Translations under genes and position numbers: made by a program
Shown here: positions 10,136-18,052 of the stretch, piece by piece
Layout of the letters: the number at the start of each line of letters is the position of its first letter
Position numbering within the stretch: the first letter of the stretch is position 1
Notes under the pieces: model-generated
What the model was told of the DNA's origin: nothing
The model's database searches: none
The model's input: the letters and a program-made list of their open reading frames with translations, nothing else
DNA from: a bacterium
GTDB lineage: Bacteria; Myxococcota_A; UBA9160; UBA4427
Reading direction: 5' to 3'
Length of the DNA stretch: 64,000 nucleotides
NCBI GenBank assembly: GCA_024742285.1
Contig: JANSYR010000003.1
Coordinates: 248,001-312,000 of the forward strand

Positions 10136-11589
10136 ACCTGCGACCCGACGCCGACACGATCGAACATCTCGTCGCGCGGGCGCGCGACGAGGGACGAACG
10201 CTCTGGCTCGCCTGCGTCGTCGCCGACCCGGCGGTCGAGGCCGTGCTCGCCTGTCCCCTGAGTGGCTTCGCTGCCGCGGGACGCGTGGATCGCTTCTTCT
10301 GGGAGCAGGGTGAGTCCGGAGATCTGGCGCTGGCCGTCGGTCTCGCGGACGAGATCGAGAGCGCCGGGGCGGATCGCTTCGCGGACGTCCGGAGCTGGAC
10401 GCGCGAGGTGTCGGCACGGATGGCGTGGACCGGCGAGACGCGCGTGGCGGGCAGCCCCTCCTTCTTCGGCGGTTTCGGATTCGAGTCGACCTCACGCGGC
10501 AGCGAGGATTGGAAGGCCTTCCCGGCGGCGCGCTTCGTTCTGCCGGCGCTCGTCGTTTCGCGGATCGACGGTGCGCCGAGCGCGACGCTGGTCGTGCGGG
10601 TGGAGCCCGGGGCGACGGCGGCGTCGGTCCAGGCGGAGCTCGAGGCGCGGGCCCGCTCGCTCGAATCCCTCGCGACCCTGCCGGAAGCCCCGGCGGCAGC
10701 TCCGATCGATCTCTCCGACGTCTGGGGAGATGGACCCGAGTACCGGGTCCAGTCGGATCGGCCCCACGCGGTCTTCTGCGCTCAGGTCGAGGACGCCCTC
10801 GGCGCCTTCGAAGAGGGTGAACTCGAAAAGGTCGTCCTCGCTCGCTCGCTCTCGGTCGCGCACGACGGTCCGGTCGACGTGCCGGATTTCCTGGGACGAC
10901 TGCGCGGGCTCTATCCGACCTGCACCCTGGTCGCGATGGGACGTGGCGACGACACCTTCCTGGCGGCAACGCCGGAGCTGCTCGTCCGGACGCGCGGCGA
11001 CGTCGTCGCGACCGCCGCCCTCGCCGGGTCGGCGCCGCGCGGACGGCATCCCGAGGAGGACCAGGCGCTCGGGGCGTCGCTCCTCGCGAGCGCGAAGGAA
11101 CGCGCGGAGCACGGGCACGTCGTCGAGGCGGTCCGCGGCGTCCTGGAGGCGCGCACCGTACGGCTCGACGTGCCCGAGGCGCCGGTGCTGCGAAGGCTCT
11201 TCGGCATCCAGCACCTCGAGACCTCGATCGCCGGTCGCCTGCGACCCGAGCACACCGACATCGTCGGGCTCGTCGAAGCCCTGCATCCGACCCCGGCCGT
11301 GGGGGGCGTCCCGGCGCCGGCCGCGCGGGAATGGTTGAGCCGGGTCGAAGGGCTCGATCGCGGCTGGTACGCCGCTCCGATCGGTTGGCTCGACCTCGAG
11401 GGTGGAGGCGACTTCCGCGTCGCGCTCCGGTCGGCGCTGATCCGGAACGGGGCCGACGAGGCCGGGGGCGGAAGTCGTACGCTGCTCTTCGCAGGAGCGG
11501 GACTCGTCGCTGGCTCGGTGCCCGCGCAGGAGCTCGCGGAGACGCGGATCAAGCTTCGCGCGCTGCTCGCTCCGCTGACGGAGATCTAG
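10132..11589 (+). CDS. menF: Isochorismate synthase
   Basis: Converts chorismate to isochorismate, the committed step of the menaquinone branch. The 485-aa length is normal. The chorismate-binding domain fills the C-terminal half: ELEKVVLARS (about 229-238, with the general-base Lys), ALAGSAPRG (about 298), HPTPAVGG (about 384), YAAPIGW, and AGAGLVAGSVPAQEL (about 457), which carries metal-binding Glu residues. Start GTG overlaps the menG stop; the stop TAG directly abuts the menD GTG. Salicylate synthase is an alternative for the fold, but the neighbours are all menaquinone genes. Confidence 0.93.
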   Translation: MNLRPDADTIEHLVARARDEGRTLWLACVVADPAVEAVLACPLSGFAAAGRVDRFFWEQGESGDLALAVGLADEIESAGADRFADVRSWTREVSARMAWTGETRVAGSPSFFGGFGFESTSRGSEDWKAFPAARFVLPALVVSRIDGAPSATLVVRVEPGATAASVQAELEARARSLESLATLPEAPAAAPIDLSDVWGDGPEYRVQSDRPHAVFCAQVEDALGAFEEGELEKVVLARSLSVAHDGPVDVPDFLGRLRGLYPTCTLVAMGRGDDTFLAATPELLVRTRGDVVATAALAGSAPRGRHPEEDQALGASLLASAKERAEHGHVVEAVRGVLEARTVRLDVPEAPVLRRLFGIQHLETSIAGRLRPEHTDIVGLVEALHPTPAVGGVPAPAAREWLSRVEGLDRGWYAAPIGWLDLEGGGDFRVALRSALIRNGADEAGGGSRTLLFAGAGLVAGSVPAQELAETRIKLRALLAPLTEI

Positions 11590-13422
11590 GTGACGGTTCC
11601 GCCCGATCTCCGGACGGAGCGCCCGGCGTCGGCCTTCGTCGCCGATCCCGCGGCGGTGTACGCCTACGTGGGCGCGTTCTTCCACGGCGTCCGCGCCGCC
11701 GGCGTCGAACACGTGGTCGTCTCGCCCGGTTCGCGATCGACGCCCCTCACGATCAGCGCCCGGCATACGCCGGGCCTGCGGACCTGGGTCGAGCTCGACG
11801 AACGGGCCGCGGCGTTCTTCGCTCTCGGGCTCGCGAAGGCCTCGGGCCGTCCCGCCGTCCTCGTCTGTACGTCGGGCACCGCGGCGGCGAACTACCTGCC
11901 GGCGATCGTCGAGGCCCACTACTCGCGGGTGCCCATGATCGTGGCGACGACGGACCGGCCGCCGGAGCTGCGCGACTGGGGCGCCGGGCAGACGATCGAG
12001 CAGAACGGTCTCTACGGCGGCTACACGCGCTGGGCGAGCGAGGTCCCGATTCCCGAAGCGGGGGAGGCCTCGCTGCGTCATGCGGGGCAGCTCGCGGGTC
12101 GGGCCTTCGACGAAGCGACGTCGACGCCGGCGGGCGCGGTGCACTTGAACTGGCCCCTCCGCGAGCCGCTGCCGCCGCCGGAAGGGGAGCTCGAAGAGAT
12201 CCTCGCCGCGTCGGCCGCAGAGCTGCGGGTGCCGCGCTTCTCGGCGGCGCGAGCGATCCCGGCGCGCGAGGACATCGACGTGCTCGCCGGACTCGCGGAG
12301 GCGCACGAACGCGGGGTGATCCTCGTCGGGCCGCGCGACGACGACCCCGCCCTCGCCGACGCGATCGCAGCGTTCGGGACGGCGTCGGGGTGGCCCGTGC
12401 TCGCCGATCCCGCCGCGAACCTGCGCGCGGGCCGCGAGCCGGGCCGGGCGCCGATTCTCGACGCGGGCGACCTGCTGCTGCGGGACGGGCCCTTCCGCGA
12501 AGCGCGCGTGCCCGAAGTCGTGGTCCGGGTCGGGGATCCGCCGGTCTCGAAGCCCCAGCGGCTCTGGATCGAGGCCGCAGAACCTCGCGAAGTGCTCTGG
12601 CTCGACGAAGGCGGGCAGTGGGGCGAGCCCTCTCATCGCGCGACCCGCGTCGTTCGCGGGGGCGCGGCGGCGCTCCTCGATGGCGCCGCGGCGCAGCTCG
12701 GCGTGCCGTCGGCGCGACCGCCGCTGCGCGAGCGGGCCTGGTGTCGGGACTTCGAAGCGATGAACACCGTCGCGCGCGCGGCGATCGACGACGTCGCGCG
12801 GGACGACGCGGGCTTCTGCGGCCTCACGGTGGCGAGCGCCGTCGCGCGATGCACCCCGGACGACGCAGCGCTCTTCGTGTCGAACAGCATGGCGGTTCGC
12901 CTCCTCGATCTGGGCTTCGGCGTGCGCGCGTCCCGTCTCCGCGTCCACGCGAGTCGCGGTGCCGCGGGAATCGACGGGATCAACTCGACCGCCCTCGGGA
13001 TCGCGGCGGCCACGGATCGGCCGACGGTGCTCTTCACCGGCGATCTCGCCTTCCTGCACGATCTCTCCGGCCTGCTGATCACGCGGCGGGTCACGCTCCC
13101 CCTCACGATCGTCGTGCTCGACGACGACGGCGGCGGGATCTTCTCCATGCTGCCGATCGCGAGCCAGGGCGAGTCGGTCGCGTTCCGCGAGCTCTTCCAT
13201 ACCCCGCACGGTCTCGACCTCGAGCGCGTGGCCGGGGCATTCGCGCTGCCGTACTCGCGTGTCTCCGAGGTCGCTGCGCTCGAGAAGGCGATCGAGGAAG
13301 GGACCGCCGCGCGCGGCGTCTCGATCGTCCACGTCCCGGTCGAGGCGGGGACGAACGAGACCCGCTACCGGGCGGCCGTCGCGAAGGCGCGCGCCGCGGT
13401 CGATGCGGAGGCCCCCTCATGA
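11590..13422 (+). CDS. menD: 2-succinyl-5-enolpyruvyl-6-hydroxy-3-cyclohexene-1-carboxylate synthase
   Basis: A thiamine-diphosphate enzyme joining isochorismate and 2-oxoglutarate (SEPHCHC synthase). The 610-aa protein has the three ThDP-enzyme domains. The N-terminal domain shows VVSPGSRSTPLTISA and VELDERAAAFFALG, where the conserved Glu activates the cofactor. The C-terminal domain shows GINSTALGIAAA and GDLAFLHDLSGLL (about residue 483), the GD...N-type ThDP/Mg site. The GTG start directly follows the menF stop, and its own stop overlaps menH by ATGA, so the block is translationally coupled. Confidence 0.94.
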   Translation: MTVPPDLRTERPASAFVADPAAVYAYVGAFFHGVRAAGVEHVVVSPGSRSTPLTISARHTPGLRTWVELDERAAAFFALGLAKASGRPAVLVCTSGTAAANYLPAIVEAHYSRVPMIVATTDRPPELRDWGAGQTIEQNGLYGGYTRWASEVPIPEAGEASLRHAGQLAGRAFDEATSTPAGAVHLNWPLREPLPPPEGELEEILAASAAELRVPRFSAARAIPAREDIDVLAGLAEAHERGVILVGPRDDDPALADAIAAFGTASGWPVLADPAANLRAGREPGRAPILDAGDLLLRDGPFREARVPEVVVRVGDPPVSKPQRLWIEAAEPREVLWLDEGGQWGEPSHRATRVVRGGAAALLDGAAAQLGVPSARPPLRERAWCRDFEAMNTVARAAIDDVARDDAGFCGLTVASAVARCTPDDAALFVSNSMAVRLLDLGFGVRASRLRVHASRGAAGIDGINSTALGIAAATDRPTVLFTGDLAFLHDLSGLLITRRVTLPLTIVVLDDDGGGIFSMLPIASQGESVAFRELFHTPHGLDLERVAGAFALPYSRVSEVAALEKAIEEGTAARGVSIVHVPVEAGTNETRYRAAVAKARAAVDAEAPS

Positions 13423-14270
13423 GCGGCGTCTTCGTCGACGCCGACGGCGTGCGCCTGCGTGCCGTGATCGAGGGCCCCGAATCGGCCCCGCCGGTCCTGA
13501 TCCTGCATGGCTTCACGGGCTCCGCCGAGAGCATGGCGTGCGTCGCCGCGCCCCTCGCGGCCGACTACCGCGTCGTGCGCCTCGAGCTGGTCGGGCACGG
13601 AGAGAGTGATGCCCCCGACGACGTCGCGCCCTACGCGATGGACGTCTGCACGCGGCAGGTCGCGTCCGCCGCGTCCGCCCTCGGACTCGAGCGGCCTCAC
13701 CTCGTCGGCTACTCGATGGGGGGGCGCACGGCCCTCGCGACCGCCGTCGCCTTCCCCGGACGGTTCGCGAGCGTGAGCCTGATCGGCGCGACGGCGGGGA
13801 TCGCGGACGAGGCGGATCGCGCGGCCCGGATCGCAGCGGACGAAGCCCTCGCCGATCGGATCGAGGACGAAGGACTCGAGGCCTTCGTCGACCACTGGAT
13901 GGCGCTGCCGATCTTCGCGAGCCAGTCGCGCCTCGGCCCGGACTTCCTGGCGCGGGCGCGGGCGGAGCGTCTCCGTCAGCGGCCGAAGGGCCTCGCGAAC
14001 AGTTTGCGGGGGATGGGGGCGGGCGCGCAGGCACCGGTCTGGGAGGGGCTCGAGCACGTGACGGCGCCGGTGTTGCTCGTGGCGGGGGGCGAGGACGCGA
14101 AGTTCCGGGCGATCGCCGACGCGTTGGCCGCGCCGATGCCCGACGCACGGATCGAGATCATCGAGGGCGTCGGCCACGCCGCGCATCTCGAGGACGTGAA
14201 CGCCTTCGGCGACGTGTTGCGCGCCTTCCTCGCCGAGATCGAGACGCGCCGGGAAGGAGAACGAGGATGA
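13419..14270 (+). CDS. menH: SHCHC synthase, alpha/beta hydrolase
   Basis: Expected to eliminate pyruvate from the MenD product to give 2-succinyl-6-hydroxy-2,4-cyclohexadiene-1-carboxylate. The 283-aa alpha/beta-hydrolase has the oxyanion stretch LHGFTGSAESM (29-39), nucleophile elbow GYSMGG with Ser99, and His in GVGHAAHLED near residue 253. MenH enzymes share GFTGS and GYSMGGR with this protein. Start and stop both overlap the neighbouring men genes by ATGA. Assignment rests on motifs plus operon position, because the hydrolase fold alone is not specific. Confidence 0.88.
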   Translation: MSGVFVDADGVRLRAVIEGPESAPPVLILHGFTGSAESMACVAAPLAADYRVVRLELVGHGESDAPDDVAPYAMDVCTRQVASAASALGLERPHLVGYSMGGRTALATAVAFPGRFASVSLIGATAGIADEADRAARIAADEALADRIEDEGLEAFVDHWMALPIFASQSRLGPDFLARARAERLRQRPKGLANSLRGMGAGAQAPVWEGLEHVTAPVLLVAGGEDAKFRAIADALAAPMPDARIEIIEGVGHAAHLEDVNAFGDVLRAFLAEIETRREGERG

Positions 14271-15172
14271 GCGAGGTACGACCGGGGAGCCCCGGCGCAT
14301 GGGTGATGGCGATCCGGCCGCAGACGCTGCCGGTCTCGATCGGGCCCGTGCTCGTGGGGACGGCGGTGGCCTTCGTCGAAGGGGGCCTCCATGCGGGCGC
14401 AGCGCTGGCCGCGGCAATCGGCGCGCTCTGTCTGCAGATCGGTTCGAATTTCGCCAACGACGTCTTCGACTTCGAGAAGGGCGCGGACACCGAGGAGCGG
14501 ATCGGCCCGCCCCGCGCGGCCCAGCTCGGTCTGCTCACGCCGGCGCAGCTGAAGCGCGGCATGATCGTCGTCTTCGCCCTCGCGACCCTCGCTGGCCTCT
14601 ATCTGACGGCAGTGGCCGGCCCGGTCATCCTCGCGATCGGGGCCGTCTCGATCGTCGCCGCGATCGCCTATACCGGCGGTCCCTATCCGCTCGGTTACCA
14701 CGGCCTGGGCGACGCCGCGGTCTTCCTCTTCTTCGGCCTCGTGGCCGTGGTCGGCACGACCTTCGTGCAGACGGGGACGCTGCCGACCCTCGCCTGGCTC
14801 TGTGCGATCCCCGTCGGTGCGTTCGCGACCGCGATCCTCGTCGTGAACAACCTGCGCGACGTCGACACCGACACGGTCGCCGGGAAGCGGACGCTCGCGG
14901 TCCGGCTCGGGCGGAGCGGAGCGCGAGCGGAGTGGGCGTTTCTCGTCTGGGGCGCGCTTCTCTTTCCGGTGGGCCTCTGGCTCGCCTTGGGACTCTCGCC
15001 CTGGGTGCTGCTTCCCTTCGCCTGTCTGCCCCGAGTCGTCCGGATCTTCGGCGTGATCCAGACGAGCGAAGAGGGGCCGGCGCTCAACCAGGCCCTCGCG
15101 GCGACGGCGCAGACGGGCTTCCTGTTTTCGTTGCTGCTCGCGCTCGGTCTCGTGGCCGGGGTGACCGGGTGA
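14267..15172 (+). CDS. menA: 1,4-dihydroxy-2-naphthoate polyprenyltransferase
   Basis: Attaches the polyprenyl tail to dihydroxynaphthoate in the cytoplasmic membrane. The 301-aa UbiA-family protein has about eight to nine hydrophobic helices and two Asp-rich Mg-diphosphate motifs: NFANDVFDFEKGAD (61-74) and NNLRDVDTD (about 193-201). The N-terminal AIRPQTLPVSIGPVLVG is characteristic of MenA. The ATG overlaps the menH stop (ATGA). The next gene, menC, starts about 40 bases downstream. Confidence 0.94.
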   Translation: MSEVRPGSPGAWVMAIRPQTLPVSIGPVLVGTAVAFVEGGLHAGAALAAAIGALCLQIGSNFANDVFDFEKGADTEERIGPPRAAQLGLLTPAQLKRGMIVVFALATLAGLYLTAVAGPVILAIGAVSIVAAIAYTGGPYPLGYHGLGDAAVFLFFGLVAVVGTTFVQTGTLPTLAWLCAIPVGAFATAILVVNNLRDVDTDTVAGKRTLAVRLGRSGARAEWAFLVWGALLFPVGLWLALGLSPWVLLPFACLPRVVRIFGVIQTSEEGPALNQALAATAQTGFLFSLLLALGLVAGVTG

Positions 15173-15212
15173 GCCGTCGACCTGCCCTTCGCTCCGCGGG
15201 CCCGGGCCGATC

Positions 15213-16331
15213 GTGAGGCAGCCGGACTTCGGCGGCTGGCGCCGCGGGCGGATCCTGCAGGCCGCGCTTCCACTGGTGCGGCCCCTCGCGACGGCGCACG
15301 GTCCGATCGAGCGCCGCAACGCCCTCGTCGTCGCCCTCGAGGACGAAGACGGTCGGGTCGGTTGGGGCGAAGCGACGCCGCTGCCCGAGTTCGGGACCGA
15401 GTCCTTCGAGTCCTGCCGCAAGCGGCTGGTCGCGCTTCTCGACGGGACCGCGCCCGCCTCGGACGTCACGAAGCCTTGCGCGGACTTCGCCTGGTCGACG
15501 GCCACGCGGGACCTCGAAGCGAGGCAGGTGGGGGAGAGCTTCGCCGAGCGCCTCGGCCGGGACGCGGGCTTCGGGGACGGCCCCCTGCCGAGCGTCTCGT
15601 CCCAGGCCCTCGTTGGCGGCGAGACCCCCGAGGCGGTCGTGGAATCGGCGCGGGCCCTCGTCGCCCGGGGCTTCCAGGCCTTCAAGCTCAAGCTCGCGGT
15701 GTCGCCGGGCGCGCGCCGTCTCGGTGTCGATCTCGATCGCGTCGCGGCCCTGCGACAGGTGATCGGTCCCTCGGCGCGGCTCCGGCTCGATGCGAACGAA
15801 GCGTGGAGTGAGACGGAGGCGCGTCGCGCGTTGGTGGCGCTCGCGTGCTTCGACGTCGACTATGTGGAGCAGCCCGTCGCGCGCACGGATCTCGAGGCGC
15901 TCGCGCGGCTCGCCGCCGAGGCGGACATCGCGATCGCGGCCGACGAGGCGCTGCTCGGAGCGGGATGGCGGCGCGTGCTCGAGGCGCGGCCGGTCTCGAT
16001 CTGGATCGCGAAGCCTGCGGCCCTCGGTTCCCTCGACGCTGCCCTCGAGCTCGTCCGCGCGGTGGGCGAGCAGGGGGGACGGCTGGTCTGGTCGACGCTG
16101 ATCGATGGGGCGATCGGTCGCGCGGCGGCGCGTGCCCTCGCGGGCGCGACCGGCGCGCCGGACGAGATCCACGGCCTCGGAACCGGGCCGCTCCTCGCCG
16201 CGGACCTCTGTGACGCGTCGGATCCCGTCACGGAGGGGCGACTTCCGACGCCGACCGGGCCCGGTCTCGGCCTCACGCCGGACGGGCCCGTCTTCGACGC
16301 GGCGAAGCTCGTCCACGAGGTCACGCGGTGA
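15213..16331 (+). CDS. menC: o-Succinylbenzoate synthase (enolase superfamily)
   Basis: Dehydrates SHCHC to o-succinylbenzoate. The 372-aa protein has the N-terminal capping domain (NALVVALEDEDGRVGWGEATP) and the (beta/alpha)7-barrel. Catalytic Lys pair is in AFKLKLA (about 157-162). Metal ligands are in RLDANEAW (Asp about 192), VEQP (Glu about 219) and AADEAL (Asp about 243). The first in-frame start is GTG 15213; no strong ribosome site precedes it. The stop overlaps menE by GTGA. Other muconate-cycloisomerase-like enzymes share this fold, but the operon fixes the role. Confidence 0.92.
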   Translation: MRQPDFGGWRRGRILQAALPLVRPLATAHGPIERRNALVVALEDEDGRVGWGEATPLPEFGTESFESCRKRLVALLDGTAPASDVTKPCADFAWSTATRDLEARQVGESFAERLGRDAGFGDGPLPSVSSQALVGGETPEAVVESARALVARGFQAFKLKLAVSPGARRLGVDLDRVAALRQVIGPSARLRLDANEAWSETEARRALVALACFDVDYVEQPVARTDLEALARLAAEADIAIAADEALLGAGWRRVLEARPVSIWIAKPAALGSLDAALELVRAVGEQGGRLVWSTLIDGAIGRAAARALAGATGAPDEIHGLGTGPLLAADLCDASDPVTEGRLPTPTGPGLGLTPDGPVFDAAKLVHEVTR

Positions 16332-17908
16332 CCGGCGCGGAGGAGGGCGTGCTCGCGAACGCGCTTCGCGACCACGGGAGCGCCGAGGCGATTCGCATGG
16401 GGGCGACGTCGCTCACCTGGTCGGCGCTCGCGCACGCGTCGCGACGGATGCAGGCCGCCCTCGAAGACGCCGGCGTCGCGAAGGGGGATCTCGTCGCGGT
16501 GCTCGCGCCGCCATCGGTCGAGGGCGCAGCCCTCCTCTTCGCGCTCCTCGAGCTCGGGGCCCCGATGCTGCCGCTCAATGCCCGCCTCTCCGAGATCGAG
16601 CAGGCGCAGGCGATCGAGGAGACCCACGCGCGCTTCCTCGTCGTCGCGCCGAGCGACGCGCTCGGCTCGCGACTCGCGAGGGAAACGGGCTGCGGTCTTC
16701 TCGCGCTCGCGCCGCGGGATGGCGCGAGCCCGCTCGCTCGTCTCGAGTCGCCGGATGGCGCGAGCCCGCTCGTTCGGCTCGAGTCGCCGGATGGCGCGAG
16801 CCCGCTCGTTTTTCTCGCGTCGCCGGCGCCCGGGCGCGCGGACGAGCTCGCCGGCGCCGCCGAACGACGACGGGACGAAGGGGCGGCGCTCGTGCTGCGC
16901 ACGTCCGGGACCAGCGGGCGGCCGAAGGGCGCCGTGCTCGGGCTCGACAACCTGATCGCGAGCGCCGACGGGGCCGCGTCGCTGCTCGGCAGCTCGCCTT
17001 CCGATCGCTGGCTGCTCTGCATGCCGCTCTTCCACATCGGCGGGCTCGCGATCCTGATTCGCGCTTCCCGGGTCGGCGCGAGCGTCGTCCTGCACGCGCG
17101 CTTCGACGAGGTCGAGGTCGCGCGGGCGCTCGACGAGGACGGGATCACGCGGGTGAGCTTCGTCGCGACGATGCTCGAGCGGGTCCTCGCGACGCGAGGA
17201 GACCGTCCGGCGCCGGCGACCCTCGAGCTCGTGCTGCTCGGGGGCGGACCCGCGAGCGACGACCTGATCCGGCGCGCCGAGGCGCTCGGGTATCCCCTGG
17301 CCCCCACCTACGGACTGACGGAGGCGGCCTCGCAGGTGGCGACGCGACCGCCGCGCGCCGCGGTCGACGAGCCCGCCGGAGGACTCGTGCCGTTGGGCGG
17401 AGTCTCGCTTCGGATCGTGGACGAGAACGGCACGGCGTGTGCGCCAGGGGTCGAAGGGGAGATCCGGGTGCGCGGGCCGATCGTGATGCGGGGCTACCTC
17501 GACGACCCGGAGGCCTCGCGCGCGGCGCTTCTCGACGGCTGGCTCGCGACCGGCGACATCGGCCGCCTCGACGAAGCGGGCCGCCTGCGCGTCCTCGATC
17601 GCCGCACCGATCTGATCCTGTCCGGCGGCGAGAACGTCTATCCGGCGCAGATCGAGTCGGTGCTCGAAGCCCATCCCGACGTGGTCGAAGCCGGAGTCCG
17701 GGGCATCGAAGACGAGACCTACGGCGCTCGTCCCGCCGCCTGGGTCGTCCTCCGCGAGGAGGCACGGCTCGCGCCTTCCGCGCTGCTCGCGTACTGCCGC
17801 GCGCGTCTCGCCGGCTATGCGGTACCTGCTCGGATCGAAACGGTCGACGTACTTCCGCGCAACGCGACGGGCAAGTTGCTTCGTCGGCGCCTCGGCGGGG
17901 ACGACTAG
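16328..17908 (+). CDS. menE: o-Succinylbenzoate-CoA ligase
   Basis: Activates o-succinylbenzoate with ATP and CoA. The 526-aa ANL-superfamily enzyme has the AMP-binding motif RTSGTSGRPKGAVLG (about 190), YGLTEAAS (about 327), GDIGRLDEAG (about 407), the hinge RRTDLILSGGENVYP and a C-terminal NATGKLL lysine. Odd feature: three in-frame copies of a 36-base unit encode DGASPL(A/V)(R/F)L(E/A)SP between residues about 131 and 166, inside the N-terminal domain just before the AMP-binding loop. The start overlaps the menC stop (GTGA). It is the last gene of the run; menB, the next enzyme, is not in the window. Confidence 0.93.
   Translation: MTGAEEGVLANALRDHGSAEAIRMGATSLTWSALAHASRRMQAALEDAGVAKGDLVAVLAPPSVEGAALLFALLELGAPMLPLNARLSEIEQAQAIEETHARFLVVAPSDALGSRLARETGCGLLALAPRDGASPLARLESPDGASPLVRLESPDGASPLVFLASPAPGRADELAGAAERRRDEGAALVLRTSGTSGRPKGAVLGLDNLIASADGAASLLGSSPSDRWLLCMPLFHIGGLAILIRASRVGASVVLHARFDEVEVARALDEDGITRVSFVATMLERVLATRGDRPAPATLELVLLGGGPASDDLIRRAEALGYPLAPTYGLTEAASQVATRPPRAAVDEPAGGLVPLGGVSLRIVDENGTACAPGVEGEIRVRGPIVMRGYLDDPEASRAALLDGWLATGDIGRLDEAGRLRVLDRRTDLILSGGENVYPAQIESVLEAHPDVVEAGVRGIEDETYGARPAAWVVLREEARLAPSALLAYCRARLAGYAVPARIETVDVLPRNATGKLLRRRLGGDD
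16718..16825 (+). repeat. Three tandem 36-base units inside menE
   Basis: Units at 16718-16753, 16754-16789 and 16790-16825 each begin GATGGCGCGAGCCCGCTCG and keep the reading frame (12 codons each). Copies 1 and 2 are nearly identical; copy 3 differs mainly near its end. This looks like a coding minisatellite that could change copy number by slippage or recombination. Confidence 0.9.
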
Positions 17909-18052
17909 CCGATCGGAAACGACCGGGCGCCGGGCCGCCGATCACGCGGCCCGCGAAGGCCGCCGTTTCGTGGCCGCATCTTCGAAGGCTCGGGGCAAGG
18001 CCGCTTCGCACGGATGCTATGTTCGGCCCACCCCCTGATCGAAGGGGGAAGC

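Noticed and set aside
16718-16825. Tandem repeat in menE as an assembly artefact or frameshift
   Set aside because: The units are whole-codon length, diverged from each other and leave the frame and all downstream motifs intact, so a real coding repeat is more likely, though long reads could settle it.
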